In this document: in pieces, positions 8,393 to 15,341 of the stretch
Numbering within the stretch: position 1 is the first letter of the stretch
How the letters are laid out: each line of letters begins with the position of its first letter
Assembly (NCBI RefSeq): GCF_036067295.1
Contig: NZ_CP107954.1
Coordinates: forward strand, 1,798,001 to 1,862,000
Direction of reading: 5' to 3'
Length of the DNA: 64,000 nucleotides
DNA from: Kribbella sp. NBC_00382
Lineage (GTDB): Bacteria; Actinomycetota; Actinomycetes; Propionibacteriales; Kribbellaceae
Program-made: the position numbers and the translations under genes
Notes under the pieces: generated by a model
What the model saw: only the letters and a program-made list of their open reading frames with translations
Told to the model about the DNA's origin: nothing
Databases searched by the model: none

Positions 8393-8411
8393 TTAGGTAA
8401 GGCTAACCTCT
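8393..8411. promoter_or_regulatory. DtxR/IdeR-type iron box between divergent siderophore genes
   Basis: The 19-mer TTAGGTAAGGCTAACCTCT matches the actinobacterial iron-box consensus TTAGGTTAGSCTAACCTAA at 16 of 19 positions. It lies between the importer operon on the minus strand and the siderophore-interacting protein gene on the plus strand, where iron-loaded DtxR/IdeR could repress both. Confidence 0.85.
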
Positions 8412-8495
8412 AGGTGCTTCACCATAACCCGGCTCGATCCCGGCCTGCACCTGAACCCCTGCTTTGTCACTACTTTCCCTGACGGAGACACTGGC

Positions 8496-9332
8496 ATGAC
8501 GACAGTGCTCGAGCGCCCGATCGACTTCAACGCGGTGCTGGCCACCGTGGCGGCTGTCGACGACCTCAGCCCGCACCTGCGCCGGGTGACCTTCGTGGCC
8601 CCGCGGATCGCCGACGTGGTCACGGCCGGCCCGGACCAGCGCATCAAGGTGCTGCTCTCCCCGCCCGACGGCGGCGAGCTGCGGCTGCCCGCCGGCGACA
8701 ACTGGTACGCCGAATGGTGTGCGGAGCCCGTCGAGGAACGATTCATCATGCGCACGTACACCGTGCGCGCGCTCCGTCCCGAGGTGGCTGAGGTCGACAT
8801 CGAGTTCGTGCTGCATGGGGTGAACGGGCCCGCGTCGGCTTGGGTCAGCTCGGCCTCCGTCGGCGCTGAGATCGGGCTGATCCTGCCGTTCGCTGTCGAC
8901 ACGACGAGCACCAAGGGCCTGCTGATGTCCGGCGTGGATTACGTGCCCCCGGCAACAAGCGTGAGTCGCGTCCTCGTCGCCGACGAAACCGCGTTGCCCG
9001 CCCTGGCCGGCATCCTCGAGCAGTTGCCCGCCGACGTACAGGCGACGGTCTTCGTCGAGGTCCCCGACATCCGCGATATCCGCCCGCTCCCGAGCCCCGG
9101 CCGCGTAGACATCACCTGGCTCCCCCACACCGGCGCCCCCGCCGACACCCTCAAGTCGTTGCCAGAGGCCCTGAAATCCGCCACCCTCCCCTTCGATGTC
9201 GACTACGCGTGGGTGGCCGGCGAATCCGCCATGATCAAACAAATCCGCCGCCACCTCGTCAACACCGTCGGCCTCCCCAAATCCGCCATCTCCTTCCAGG
9301 GCTACTGGAAACGCGGCGAACCGCAGATCTGA
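8496..9332 (+). CDS. Siderophore-interacting protein (FAD-dependent ferric-siderophore reductase)
   Basis: A 278-residue member of the SIP/ViuB family, which reduces ferric siderophores in the cytoplasm so that iron is released after import. The FAD-binding motif RTYTVR is near residue 88, followed by the family's FVLHGVNGPASAWV. The NAD(P)H-binding half contains LVADETALPALAGIL and VWVAGES-like AWVAGESAMIKQIRRHL, and the protein ends FQGYWKRGEPQI. It is divergent from the importer operon and shares the iron box at 8393. The last 70 codons switch to a C-rich, G-poor style. Confidence 0.95.
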   Translation: MTTVLERPIDFNAVLATVAAVDDLSPHLRRVTFVAPRIADVVTAGPDQRIKVLLSPPDGGELRLPAGDNWYAEWCAEPVEERFIMRTYTVRALRPEVAEVDIEFVLHGVNGPASAWVSSASVGAEIGLILPFAVDTTSTKGLLMSGVDYVPPATSVSRVLVADETALPALAGILEQLPADVQATVFVEVPDIRDIRPLPSPGRVDITWLPHTGAPADTLKSLPEALKSATLPFDVDYAWVAGESAMIKQIRRHLVNTVGLPKSAISFQGYWKRGEPQI

Positions 9333-9350
9333 CGCGCTCTCTCCCGCAAT

Positions 9351-9427
9351 GCGACCTTGAACACCAAACGGCGACCTCGGACAGGTAACAACTTGTCCGA
9401 GGTCGCCGCTGGGTGTTCGAGGTAGCT
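9351..9427. terminator. Large bidirectional terminator hairpin
   Basis: An inner 17-bp stem (9370-9386 with 9391-9407, one G-U pair, loop AACA) is flanked by outer arms 9351-9368 and 9409-9427 that also pair with a few mismatches. It lies between two convergent genes and can serve both. Confidence 0.85.
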
Positions 9428-9442
9428 ACTCCTGACGGTGGG

Positions 9443-10654
9443 TCAGCTCGGGTTCTCCGCGTGAGTGAGGGTTTCCCAGGCTACGAAGAGGTCGTTGGTG
9501 CCGGCTGGGCGGCGCGACTCGGTCAACGCCTGGGTGTTCGCCATCGCGATGCCCAGGCGGGTGTGCAGAGCGTTGTAGCCGACCTCGGTGATCGGGCCGA
9601 GGCCGCGGTTGACGCTGCCACCGCAGAGCCAGGACGGTACTGCCTCGAGGTTGCGCTCCCAGCGGGACTGGAAGCCGAGGGCCTGACGCAGCCGCTCACC
9701 GAACTCGGGGTACAGGTCGATGCCCTGGATCCGGGACGTCTCCAGCACGTGCCCGATCGCGGAGATGCCGTACCCGGTGTGGACGAAGTCGCGGCAGGTC
9801 TCCTGGGTCAGCCCGGTGACGAAGGTGCCCTGGCCTTGCCAGTAGGCGACGATCTGGGCGCGGGTGGTGAGGTTCTGGCTCGGCTTGGTCTTCGGCAGCG
9901 CGCCGTCGGACTCCAGGTACACGAAGGCAGGCACCCGGACCCGGTACAGCGAGATCGCCTTGTCGTAGACGGTCTTGTCCTCGAGGAACACGCCGATGCC
10001 CTGGATCGCCTCGGTCATGCTCAACTCCCAGTTGCCGTTGGAGTTCGAGCCGTTGATGATCTCGGGCAGGTAGACGTTGCGCAGCATGGTGCCGAACCGG
10101 GCCGAGTTCGGCCAGTTGCCGTAGACGTGCTTGATGATCTCGGCGGCCTTCGGCCACGACGACGCCGACCAGGCGGTCTGCAGCGGCGCGTTGCTGTTGG
10201 TGTGGTCCTTGATCGTCGCCGACCAGGCGTCCATCAGCTGGATCGACTTCTGGGCATAGCGATCGTCACGGGTGATGTACCAGATCAGGGCGTCCGTGTA
10301 CGCCGCGATCGCATCGCCGCGCTCGTCGCGGCAACCGATGTCGGGGTTGGAGTACGGTCCACACTCGACCACCGCGCGGGCCTTCGGCGCCCGGCTCAGC
10401 GAGCCGTAGGCGCTGTTCTTGGCCTGGTTGAACGCGTTCGTCCAGGGCTGCGCTCCGGCGTTCACCTTGGCGCGGACGAAATCGAGCTGGGCGGCGCTGA
10501 CGCCGACACCGGGATGCGTGAAGGTCGCAGGCGCGAGCGGCGCCTGAATCGTCGCCTCGGCCTTCGAAGCCGCGACGGCCGGGCTGGTCAACATGCCGGC
10601 GACCAAAGCTGCGCATGCAGCGGCAAGCGCTGGAATAGCTAGTTTCTTTCGCAT
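9443..10654 (-). CDS. Secreted alginate-lyase-family protein
   Basis: A 403-residue exported protein with a signal peptide (MRKKLAIPALAAACAALVAG..., cleavage near AVAASKA). Family-like motifs of the alginate lyase (PF05426) alpha/alpha-toroid fold are HPGVGVSAAQLDFVRAKV at the start of the domain, IGCRDERGDAIAAYTDAL, and NSNGNWELSMTEA with the Asn-Trp and Glu of the active-site region. Such enzymes cleave uronate-containing polysaccharides by beta-elimination. It is divergent from a GH88/GH105 hydrolase that would process the unsaturated products, so the two probably form a small polysaccharide-use unit. The exact polymer is unknown. Confidence 0.82.
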   Translation of the reverse strand: MRKKLAIPALAAACAALVAGMLTSPAVAASKAEATIQAPLAPATFTHPGVGVSAAQLDFVRAKVNAGAQPWTNAFNQAKNSAYGSLSRAPKARAVVECGPYSNPDIGCRDERGDAIAAYTDALIWYITRDDRYAQKSIQLMDAWSATIKDHTNSNAPLQTAWSASSWPKAAEIIKHVYGNWPNSARFGTMLRNVYLPEIINGSNSNGNWELSMTEAIQGIGVFLEDKTVYDKAISLYRVRVPAFVYLESDGALPKTKPSQNLTTRAQIVAYWQGQGTFVTGLTQETCRDFVHTGYGISAIGHVLETSRIQGIDLYPEFGERLRQALGFQSRWERNLEAVPSWLCGGSVNRGLGPITEVGYNALHTRLGIAMANTQALTESRRPAGTNDLFVAWETLTHAENPS

Positions 10655-10774
10655 GGGCGGGTCCTTGCTTGTGGGGGCGGTGCTCTGCGGCTCCCCCCAC
10701 TACCGCAGAGTCTTTTCGGAAGTTTGACGACAGAGGGTGAAGGCGTCAATATCCAAACCAGCACTAAGTTCACC

Positions 10775-10838
10775 CTGGAACAAAATTCTGATTTGTCCCA
10801 TGAAATCTGGAACAAAGTGAGGTCTTGTCCCATGAAAC
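10775..10838 (+). promoter_or_regulatory. 32-bp tandem duplication with two dyad half-site pairs over the hydrolase start
   Basis: Two adjacent 32-bp units (10775-10806 and 10807-10838) match at 25 of 32 positions. Each holds GGAACAAA and, 7 bases further on, its near-complement (TTTGTCCC or CTTGTCCC), then CATGAAA. The second unit contains the start codon of the GH88/GH105 gene. Paired dyads at a fixed 32-bp interval look like two operators for a repressor of the polysaccharide genes. Confidence 0.6.
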
Positions 10839-11953
10839 GACGCCACTTCCTGAGCCTCGGAACCGCCGTCATGGCCGCCCCGGCACTACCCTCCGTCACC
10901 GCAACCGCTGCTACCGCCGCACCACCTTCGGACATCCTTCCGAGCCGTGCGCAGATCATCACCCTGGTCCGCCGGGTCGCCGATCAATGGATCGCCACCC
11001 ACGCCGATTCCGGTGACAACGGCTGGGCCCGCGCGACCTTCTTCAGCGGCCTGATGGCCGCCTATCGGCTGACCAACGAGAAGCGCTATCTCGACTACAC
11101 CCGCAGCTGGGCCGAGAAGCATTCCTACGGAATCATGGGCGGAGTCACCACCCGGCACGCCGACAACCACACGGCCATCCAGCCGTACCTGGATCTCTAC
11201 GAAATAGAGCCCTCCGCCAACAAGTTGACCGCGGCAACGGACACCTTGAGCCGAATGGTTGCCAGCAGCAAGGTCGACGACTGGTGGTGGGACGACGCAC
11301 TGCACATGGCGATGCCGCCATTCGCCCGGATCGGCAAGCTGCGTGGCGATCCGGCGTACTGGGCGAAGCTCTACCAGCTCTATCAGGACACCAAGACCAG
11401 GCGAGGTCTGTACGTCCCCTCGAGCGGACTCTGGTACCGCGACGACCGATTCCTGCCCGGCAAGATCGTCTCGCCGAACGGCAAGCCGGTGCTCTGGTCG
11501 CGTGGCAACGGCTGGGTCGCCGCCGGGCACGTGAAGACGCTGAAGGCATTGCCCGCGACCCAGGGAAATGTCGCCGAGTACCGCAGCACGCTGACGCAAC
11601 TGGTGGGTGCGTTGAAGCCGATCCAGCGGACCGACGGATTCTGGAACGTCAATCTCGCCGACCCGCAACATCTGCCCGGCCCGGAGACCAGCGGCACGGC
11701 ATTCTTCACCTACGCGACCGCATATGCGATCAAAACCGGTTTGGTGACAGCCAGTGGCTATCAATCGACCGCGGCCCGCGCCTGGAACGGAATGGTCGCG
11801 ACCGCCGTCCATACCGACGGATTCCTCGGCTATGTCCAGAAGGTCGGCGACAGGCCGGAATCCAGCCAGCCGATCACCTACGACTCCACCGCCGACTTCG
11901 GCGTCGGCGGTTTCCTGCTCGCCGGCTCCGAACTAGCGGGCCTGGCTCGCTAG
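10832..11953 (+). CDS. Exported GH88/GH105-family unsaturated uronyl hydrolase
   Basis: A 373-residue protein of the unsaturated rhamnogalacturonyl/glucuronyl hydrolase family, which removes the unsaturated uronic acid that polysaccharide lyases leave at the non-reducing end. The N-terminus KRRHFLSLG resembles a Tat signal and is followed by an Ala-rich segment. Domain motifs are DDWWWDDALHMAMP near residue 150, with the catalytic-region Asp, LWSRGNGWVAAGH near 230, and ETSGTAFFTYA. I use ATG 10832 because the Tat motif begins there; the longer frame reads through the tandem repeat. It overlaps the convergent TetR gene by 21 bases. Confidence 0.87.
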   Translation: MKRRHFLSLGTAVMAAPALPSVTATAATAAPPSDILPSRAQIITLVRRVADQWIATHADSGDNGWARATFFSGLMAAYRLTNEKRYLDYTRSWAEKHSYGIMGGVTTRHADNHTAIQPYLDLYEIEPSANKLTAATDTLSRMVASSKVDDWWWDDALHMAMPPFARIGKLRGDPAYWAKLYQLYQDTKTRRGLYVPSSGLWYRDDRFLPGKIVSPNGKPVLWSRGNGWVAAGHVKTLKALPATQGNVAEYRSTLTQLVGALKPIQRTDGFWNVNLADPQHLPGPETSGTAFFTYATAYAIKTGLVTASGYQSTAARAWNGMVATAVHTDGFLGYVQKVGDRPESSQPITYDSTADFGVGGFLLAGSELAGLAR

Positions 11954-12523
11954 CTCCGGAGCCTTCACGCCGGCTGCATCGAGCAACGCGGCAGCCATCT
12001 TGATTCCGACGCCGTTGAGCGCCTGGGCCCGGACGACGGCCCGGGCGCTCGCGCCGTCGAAGGCCATCGTCAGCTGGACCGCCATCATCTCGGGGTCGTC
12101 GACTCCGGCGGCCACCAGCTCGCCGAGGAAGAAGTCGGTCAGCCGCTGCTTGAAGTGCCGCGCGACCACGCTGCCCGGATGCTCCGGGTTCTTCAACTCG
12201 ACCGCCGTACTGACGAACGGGCACCCGTAGAAGTCGCCGCTGCCGGTCTGCCGGTCCAGCTTCTCGAAGACCGCGAGGATCCGCTCGCGCGGGGTCGACC
12301 CGTCCTCGGCCCCCGGCTCCAGCGCGTGCTGGTATCCCGGCCCGACGCTGGCCAGGCTCTCGGCGATCAACTCGTCCTTCGAGCGGAACAGCTGGTACAT
12401 CGACTTCTTCGAGACGCCGGCCGCCTTGCAGAGCGCGTCCACGCCGATGTTGACGCCGTCTCGGTAGAAGAGTTCGCCCGCCGCGTCCAGCAGCCGCTCG
12501 CGGGGTGTCGCCTGGGTGTTCAT
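11933..12523 (-). CDS. TetR-family transcriptional repressor
   Basis: A 196-residue TetR regulator. The N-terminal helix-turn-helix is clear (RERLLDAAGELFYRDGVNIGVDALCKAAGVSKKSMYQLFRSKDELI); the C-terminal half resembles TetR_C domains with GCPFVSTAVEL. It is divergent from an SDR oxidoreductase gene, and a double palindrome lies in the 98-base gap, so it most likely represses that gene and itself until a small ligand binds. Confidence 0.92.
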   Translation of the reverse strand: MNTQATPRERLLDAAGELFYRDGVNIGVDALCKAAGVSKKSMYQLFRSKDELIAESLASVGPGYQHALEPGAEDGSTPRERILAVFEKLDRQTGSGDFYGCPFVSTAVELKNPEHPGSVVARHFKQRLTDFFLGELVAAGVDDPEMMAVQLTMAFDGASARAVVRAQALNGVGIKMAAALLDAAGVKAPELASQAR

Positions 12524-12556
12524 GAGATCGAGCGTACCGGCTGGATTTGCGTTTGG

Positions 12557-12595
12557 AAACCGATCGGTTTAGAGTGTGGAAACAGATCGGTTTCC
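12557..12595. promoter_or_regulatory. Double palindromic TetR operator
   Basis: AAACCGATCGGTTT (12557-12570) is a perfect 14-bp palindrome. GGAAACAGATCGGTTTCC (12578-12595) is an 18-bp palindrome with one mismatched pair. Both share GGAAAC-N-GATCGGTTT and are 22 bases apart, about two helix turns, between the TetR gene and its divergent SDR partner. Confidence 0.85.
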
Positions 12596-12621
12596 ATCCT
12601 TCTCTCCCCAGGAGTTCTGAC

Positions 12622-13323
12622 ATGACCACCCTCGAAGGCGCCGTCGTTCTCGTCACCGGCGGCCAGCGCGGTATCGGCAAGGCACTCGTCGACGACCTGC
12701 TCACCCGCGGCGTCAAGAAGGTCTACGCCACCGCCCGTACGCCGAAGCCGAGCACCGACCCGCGCGTCGTCCCGCTGCCGCTGGAGATCACCGACCAGGC
12801 CTCGATCGACGCCCTGCTGCCGCAGGTCCAGGACGTCACCGTGCTGATCAACAATGCCGGCGGCAGCTCACCGGACACCTACCTGGACGTGCCGTTCGAG
12901 GCGCTCCGGGAAATCTTCGAGATCAACTTCTTCGGCCCGCTGAACCTGACCCGCGCCCTCGTCCCGGTGATCGAGCGCAACGGCGGCGGCCACATCGTCA
13001 ACGCGCACTCGGCCCTGTCCTGGGTCGCGCGTCACGGCGCGTACTCCGCCACCAAGGCCGCCCTCTGGCTGGCGACCAACTCCCTGCGGCTCGAGGTGCT
13101 GAACCGCGGCATCAACGTGACCGGCCTGCACATGGGCTACACCGAGACCGACATGACGACCGCCGTGACCGACCCGAAGGGCAACCCGGCCGACGTCGCC
13201 AAGGCAGCCCTCGACGGCATCGAGACCGACGCGCACGAAGTACTGGCCGATGACACCGCCCGCTGGGCCAAGGCCGCAGTGGCCGGCGACCTCGCCGACG
13301 TCTACGCCGAGCTCAAGAAGTAG
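12622..13323 (+). CDS. SDR-family oxidoreductase
   Basis: A classical short-chain dehydrogenase/reductase of 233 residues. The cofactor motif is TGGQRGIG at residues 12-19, NNAG is at 77-80, and YSATK has Tyr141 and Lys145, with catalytic Ser near 130. An Arg after the cofactor motif suggests NADP(H). The start ATG 12622 is preceded by CAGGAG. It is probably the target of the divergent TetR repressor; the substrate, likely a toxic carbonyl or alcohol, is unknown. Confidence 0.92.
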   Translation: MTTLEGAVVLVTGGQRGIGKALVDDLLTRGVKKVYATARTPKPSTDPRVVPLPLEITDQASIDALLPQVQDVTVLINNAGGSSPDTYLDVPFEALREIFEINFFGPLNLTRALVPVIERNGGGHIVNAHSALSWVARHGAYSATKAALWLATNSLRLEVLNRGINVTGLHMGYTETDMTTAVTDPKGNPADVAKAALDGIETDAHEVLADDTARWAKAAVAGDLADVYAELKK

Positions 13324-13394
13324 CCGATCTCAGAGATGACCCAGTAAGAGCACTCGGCGACACGCGCTCGGCATCTTTTCGTAGCCTTCTTGCG

Positions 13395-13400
13395 TAAAAT
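13395..13400 (+). promoter_or_regulatory. -10 element giving a probably leaderless methyltransferase mRNA
   Basis: TAAAAT stands 8 bases before the ATG at 13409, so transcription would begin at or next to the start codon. No Shine-Dalgarno is visible. I see no good -35 element. Confidence 0.4.
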
Positions 13401-13408
13401 GGCTGGGG

Positions 13409-14542
13409 ATGATTGATGTCGTTGCGGTGACGCGTCCCGAGGACGTCGTGGTGGACTTCCTCTCCGTTCTCGATCCAGGCTCCGGCCGCGAGGTGCATCT
13501 GGTCATCGCCGACCGTGGCGCCTATCTGAAGCTGCCGGCGGGAGTCCCGCTCGCCGGCCGTCTGGCGCCACTGGCCGACCTGCTGCAGACGTCCGGCGAG
13601 GGCGCGAAGCCGTTCTCGCCGGGCAGCGCCGCCGACGCGATCGCACTCGAGACCGGCGACGTCGCGGCGACTGTCTGGACGCACTCCCCCGCCGACACCC
13701 GGTCAAGCCGTGGGCGGTGGGCGCTCGATCTGGCTTCCGCGGTACGGCGTGCGCCGGTGCGGCATGCGGTGGGCGACGGCCATTGGTTCCAGTGGAAGTC
13801 CGATCTCGACGTACGGCTCGAGCGGCCGCTCATCGACGCCAAGCTCGACTTCGTCAACACGCATTGCGCCGACCTGCTCCTCTTGGATGAGGCGGACGAG
13901 AACGCCTTGTTGACGCGTCGGATCCACGCGGTCGAGCGGTTCTTCGACGCGGACGCCGACGAGCGCGCCCGGTTGTTCGCGTTGATGGGCAGCATGAGTT
14001 CGGACGCGGCGATCGTGCCGGATCCGTGGGAGTTCGCGACTTCGGCGTACGAGCTCGAGCGACTGGACGCGACGGCCTCCTGGGTTCGCCAGCACCTCGA
14101 TCCCGCCGCCGGCCAGGTCATCGAGGTAGGCGCCTGCGAAGGCGCGCTGACGCGACGTCTCCTGGCCGACGGCTACTCCGTCGAGGCGACCGAGCCCAAC
14201 CCGATCTTCCTTGCCCGCCTGCACGAAAACGTCGAGGGCGACGTCCGCATCCACCCGCACAGCTTCGAGCAGCTGACGACAACGCGGCGGCTGACAGGTT
14301 CGGCGTACCTGCTGATCGAGATGCTGTACTACGGCCAGGACCTGACCCTGCTCGACCGCTTCCCCACCGACCGCCTGTTCGTATCGATGGACCCCGACGT
14401 CCTGGCCCAGCAGGTCTGGCCGCCCGCATGGTCAGTGGAACAAGAGCTCACCCTCGCGGCACCACGGGTCGAGACGGTCGTCAACGGACGCGCCTACCTC
14501 CGCAAACGAGGCAGCCGCGGAATCCTCTTACGCAGAAGGTGA
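13409..14542 (+). CDS. NodS-like SAM-dependent methyltransferase with unknown N-terminal half
   Basis: A 377-residue protein in two parts. The C-terminal half has a class I methyltransferase core: PWEFATSAYELERLDATASW, then the SAM-binding motif VIEVGACEGALTRRLLADG near residue 240 and the acidic strand end VEATEPNP. This layout resembles the NodS family. The N-terminal 190 residues do not match anything I can name; HSPADTRSSRG recalls, weakly, a decayed PIG-L deacetylase motif. It could modify a sugar or a small metabolite. It starts with a likely leaderless ATG and converges on the DJ-1/PfpI gene with a single base between stops. Confidence 0.75.
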   Translation: MIDVVAVTRPEDVVVDFLSVLDPGSGREVHLVIADRGAYLKLPAGVPLAGRLAPLADLLQTSGEGAKPFSPGSAADAIALETGDVAATVWTHSPADTRSSRGRWALDLASAVRRAPVRHAVGDGHWFQWKSDLDVRLERPLIDAKLDFVNTHCADLLLLDEADENALLTRRIHAVERFFDADADERARLFALMGSMSSDAAIVPDPWEFATSAYELERLDATASWVRQHLDPAAGQVIEVGACEGALTRRLLADGYSVEATEPNPIFLARLHENVEGDVRIHPHSFEQLTTTRRLTGSAYLLIEMLYYGQDLTLLDRFPTDRLFVSMDPDVLAQQVWPPAWSVEQELTLAAPRVETVVNGRAYLRKRGSRGILLRRR

Positions 14543-14543
14543 T

Positions 14544-15128
14544 TCAGCTCTTGTACACGTCCCGGACCCGGGCGTACTCCATCGTCGCCGCGATACCGTC
14601 GGCCACCTCGAGCGAGATTTCACGCTCGACGATGTGCAGGGCCAGGTCGATGCCGGCCGTGATGCCGCCGGCGGTGATGAGGTTGCCGTCGTCGACCACT
14701 CGGTCTTGTTTGACGTCGGCGCCGAAGGTTTCGAGTTCGTGCCAGGCGCCGCGGTTGGTGGTGGCGGGGCGGCCTTTTACCAGGCCGGCCTCGGCTAGGA
14801 GCATCGAGCCGGTACAGACGGAGGCGATCCACTGGGTGTGTGGCGCGACCTCGGCGATCCTTGGGGCCAGTACAGCGCGTTGGGCCCAGGAGCCGCGGTC
14901 GGCGCGGTTCATCCAGCCGCCGCCGGGAACGAAGAGGGCGTCGGGGGTGCCGAGTCCTTCTGGTGCCTTGAACTGCAGGCCGTGGAGGCCGGTGATCTCG
15001 GCGGGGCCGTCGAGGCCGACCAGTGCCAGCTCGAATTCGGGCCGGCGGGAGGCGTGGCTCCAGACCTCGAACGGGCCCATCACGTCCATCTCGTCCACAC
15101 CGTCGAAGACCAGGAGCTCGATTCGCAT
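14544..15128 (-). CDS. DJ-1/PfpI-family protein
   Basis: A 194-residue protein of the DJ-1/PfpI superfamily. The nucleophile elbow is ASVCTGSMLLAEAGL with Cys near residue 105, and FVPGGGWMN and TAGGITAGIDLALHIVE are typical of the branch related to AraC-type amidase domains. Members include glyoxalase III-like and isonitrile hydratase-like enzymes. No DNA-binding domain is attached. It is monocistronic, so the role is uncertain. Confidence 0.87.
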   Translation of the reverse strand: MRIELLVFDGVDEMDVMGPFEVWSHASRRPEFELALVGLDGPAEITGLHGLQFKAPEGLGTPDALFVPGGGWMNRADRGSWAQRAVLAPRIAEVAPHTQWIASVCTGSMLLAEAGLVKGRPATTNRGAWHELETFGADVKQDRVVDDGNLITAGGITAGIDLALHIVEREISLEVADGIAATMEYARVRDVYKS

Positions 15129-15238
15129 GGGACCACCTCATCGCGACCGCCACCCCGGCGGAAGTGGCTCGATAGACATCGTTCGCTAGATTCCAGCCAC
15201 CAGGTTCGAACGCCTCCGCACAGAAAGTGGTAGTCACA

Positions 15239-15273
15239 ACCGCTGGGCGCAGGGATCGGACCGCTGGGCGCAG
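15239..15273. repeat. 14-bp direct repeat upstream of the secreted esterase gene
   Basis: ACCGCTGGGCGCAG occurs at 15239-15252 and 15260-15273, a 21-base period that places both copies on the same face of the helix. It lies 69-103 bases before the start of the secreted SASA-domain gene and could be an activator site. The rest of the 213-base gap shows nothing else I can support. Confidence 0.5.
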
Positions 15274-15341
15274 AAAGCTCGCACGAAGGGTGATCGACCC
15301 GCTACCCATGGTGGAGACATCCCGCCCATGGAGGTCCGCCC

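Noticed and set aside
9413-10642. 409-codon plus-strand open frame opposite the alginate-lyase-like gene
   Set aside because: The opposite strand has a signal peptide and family motifs; this frame is low-complexity Asp/Arg/Val/Gly.
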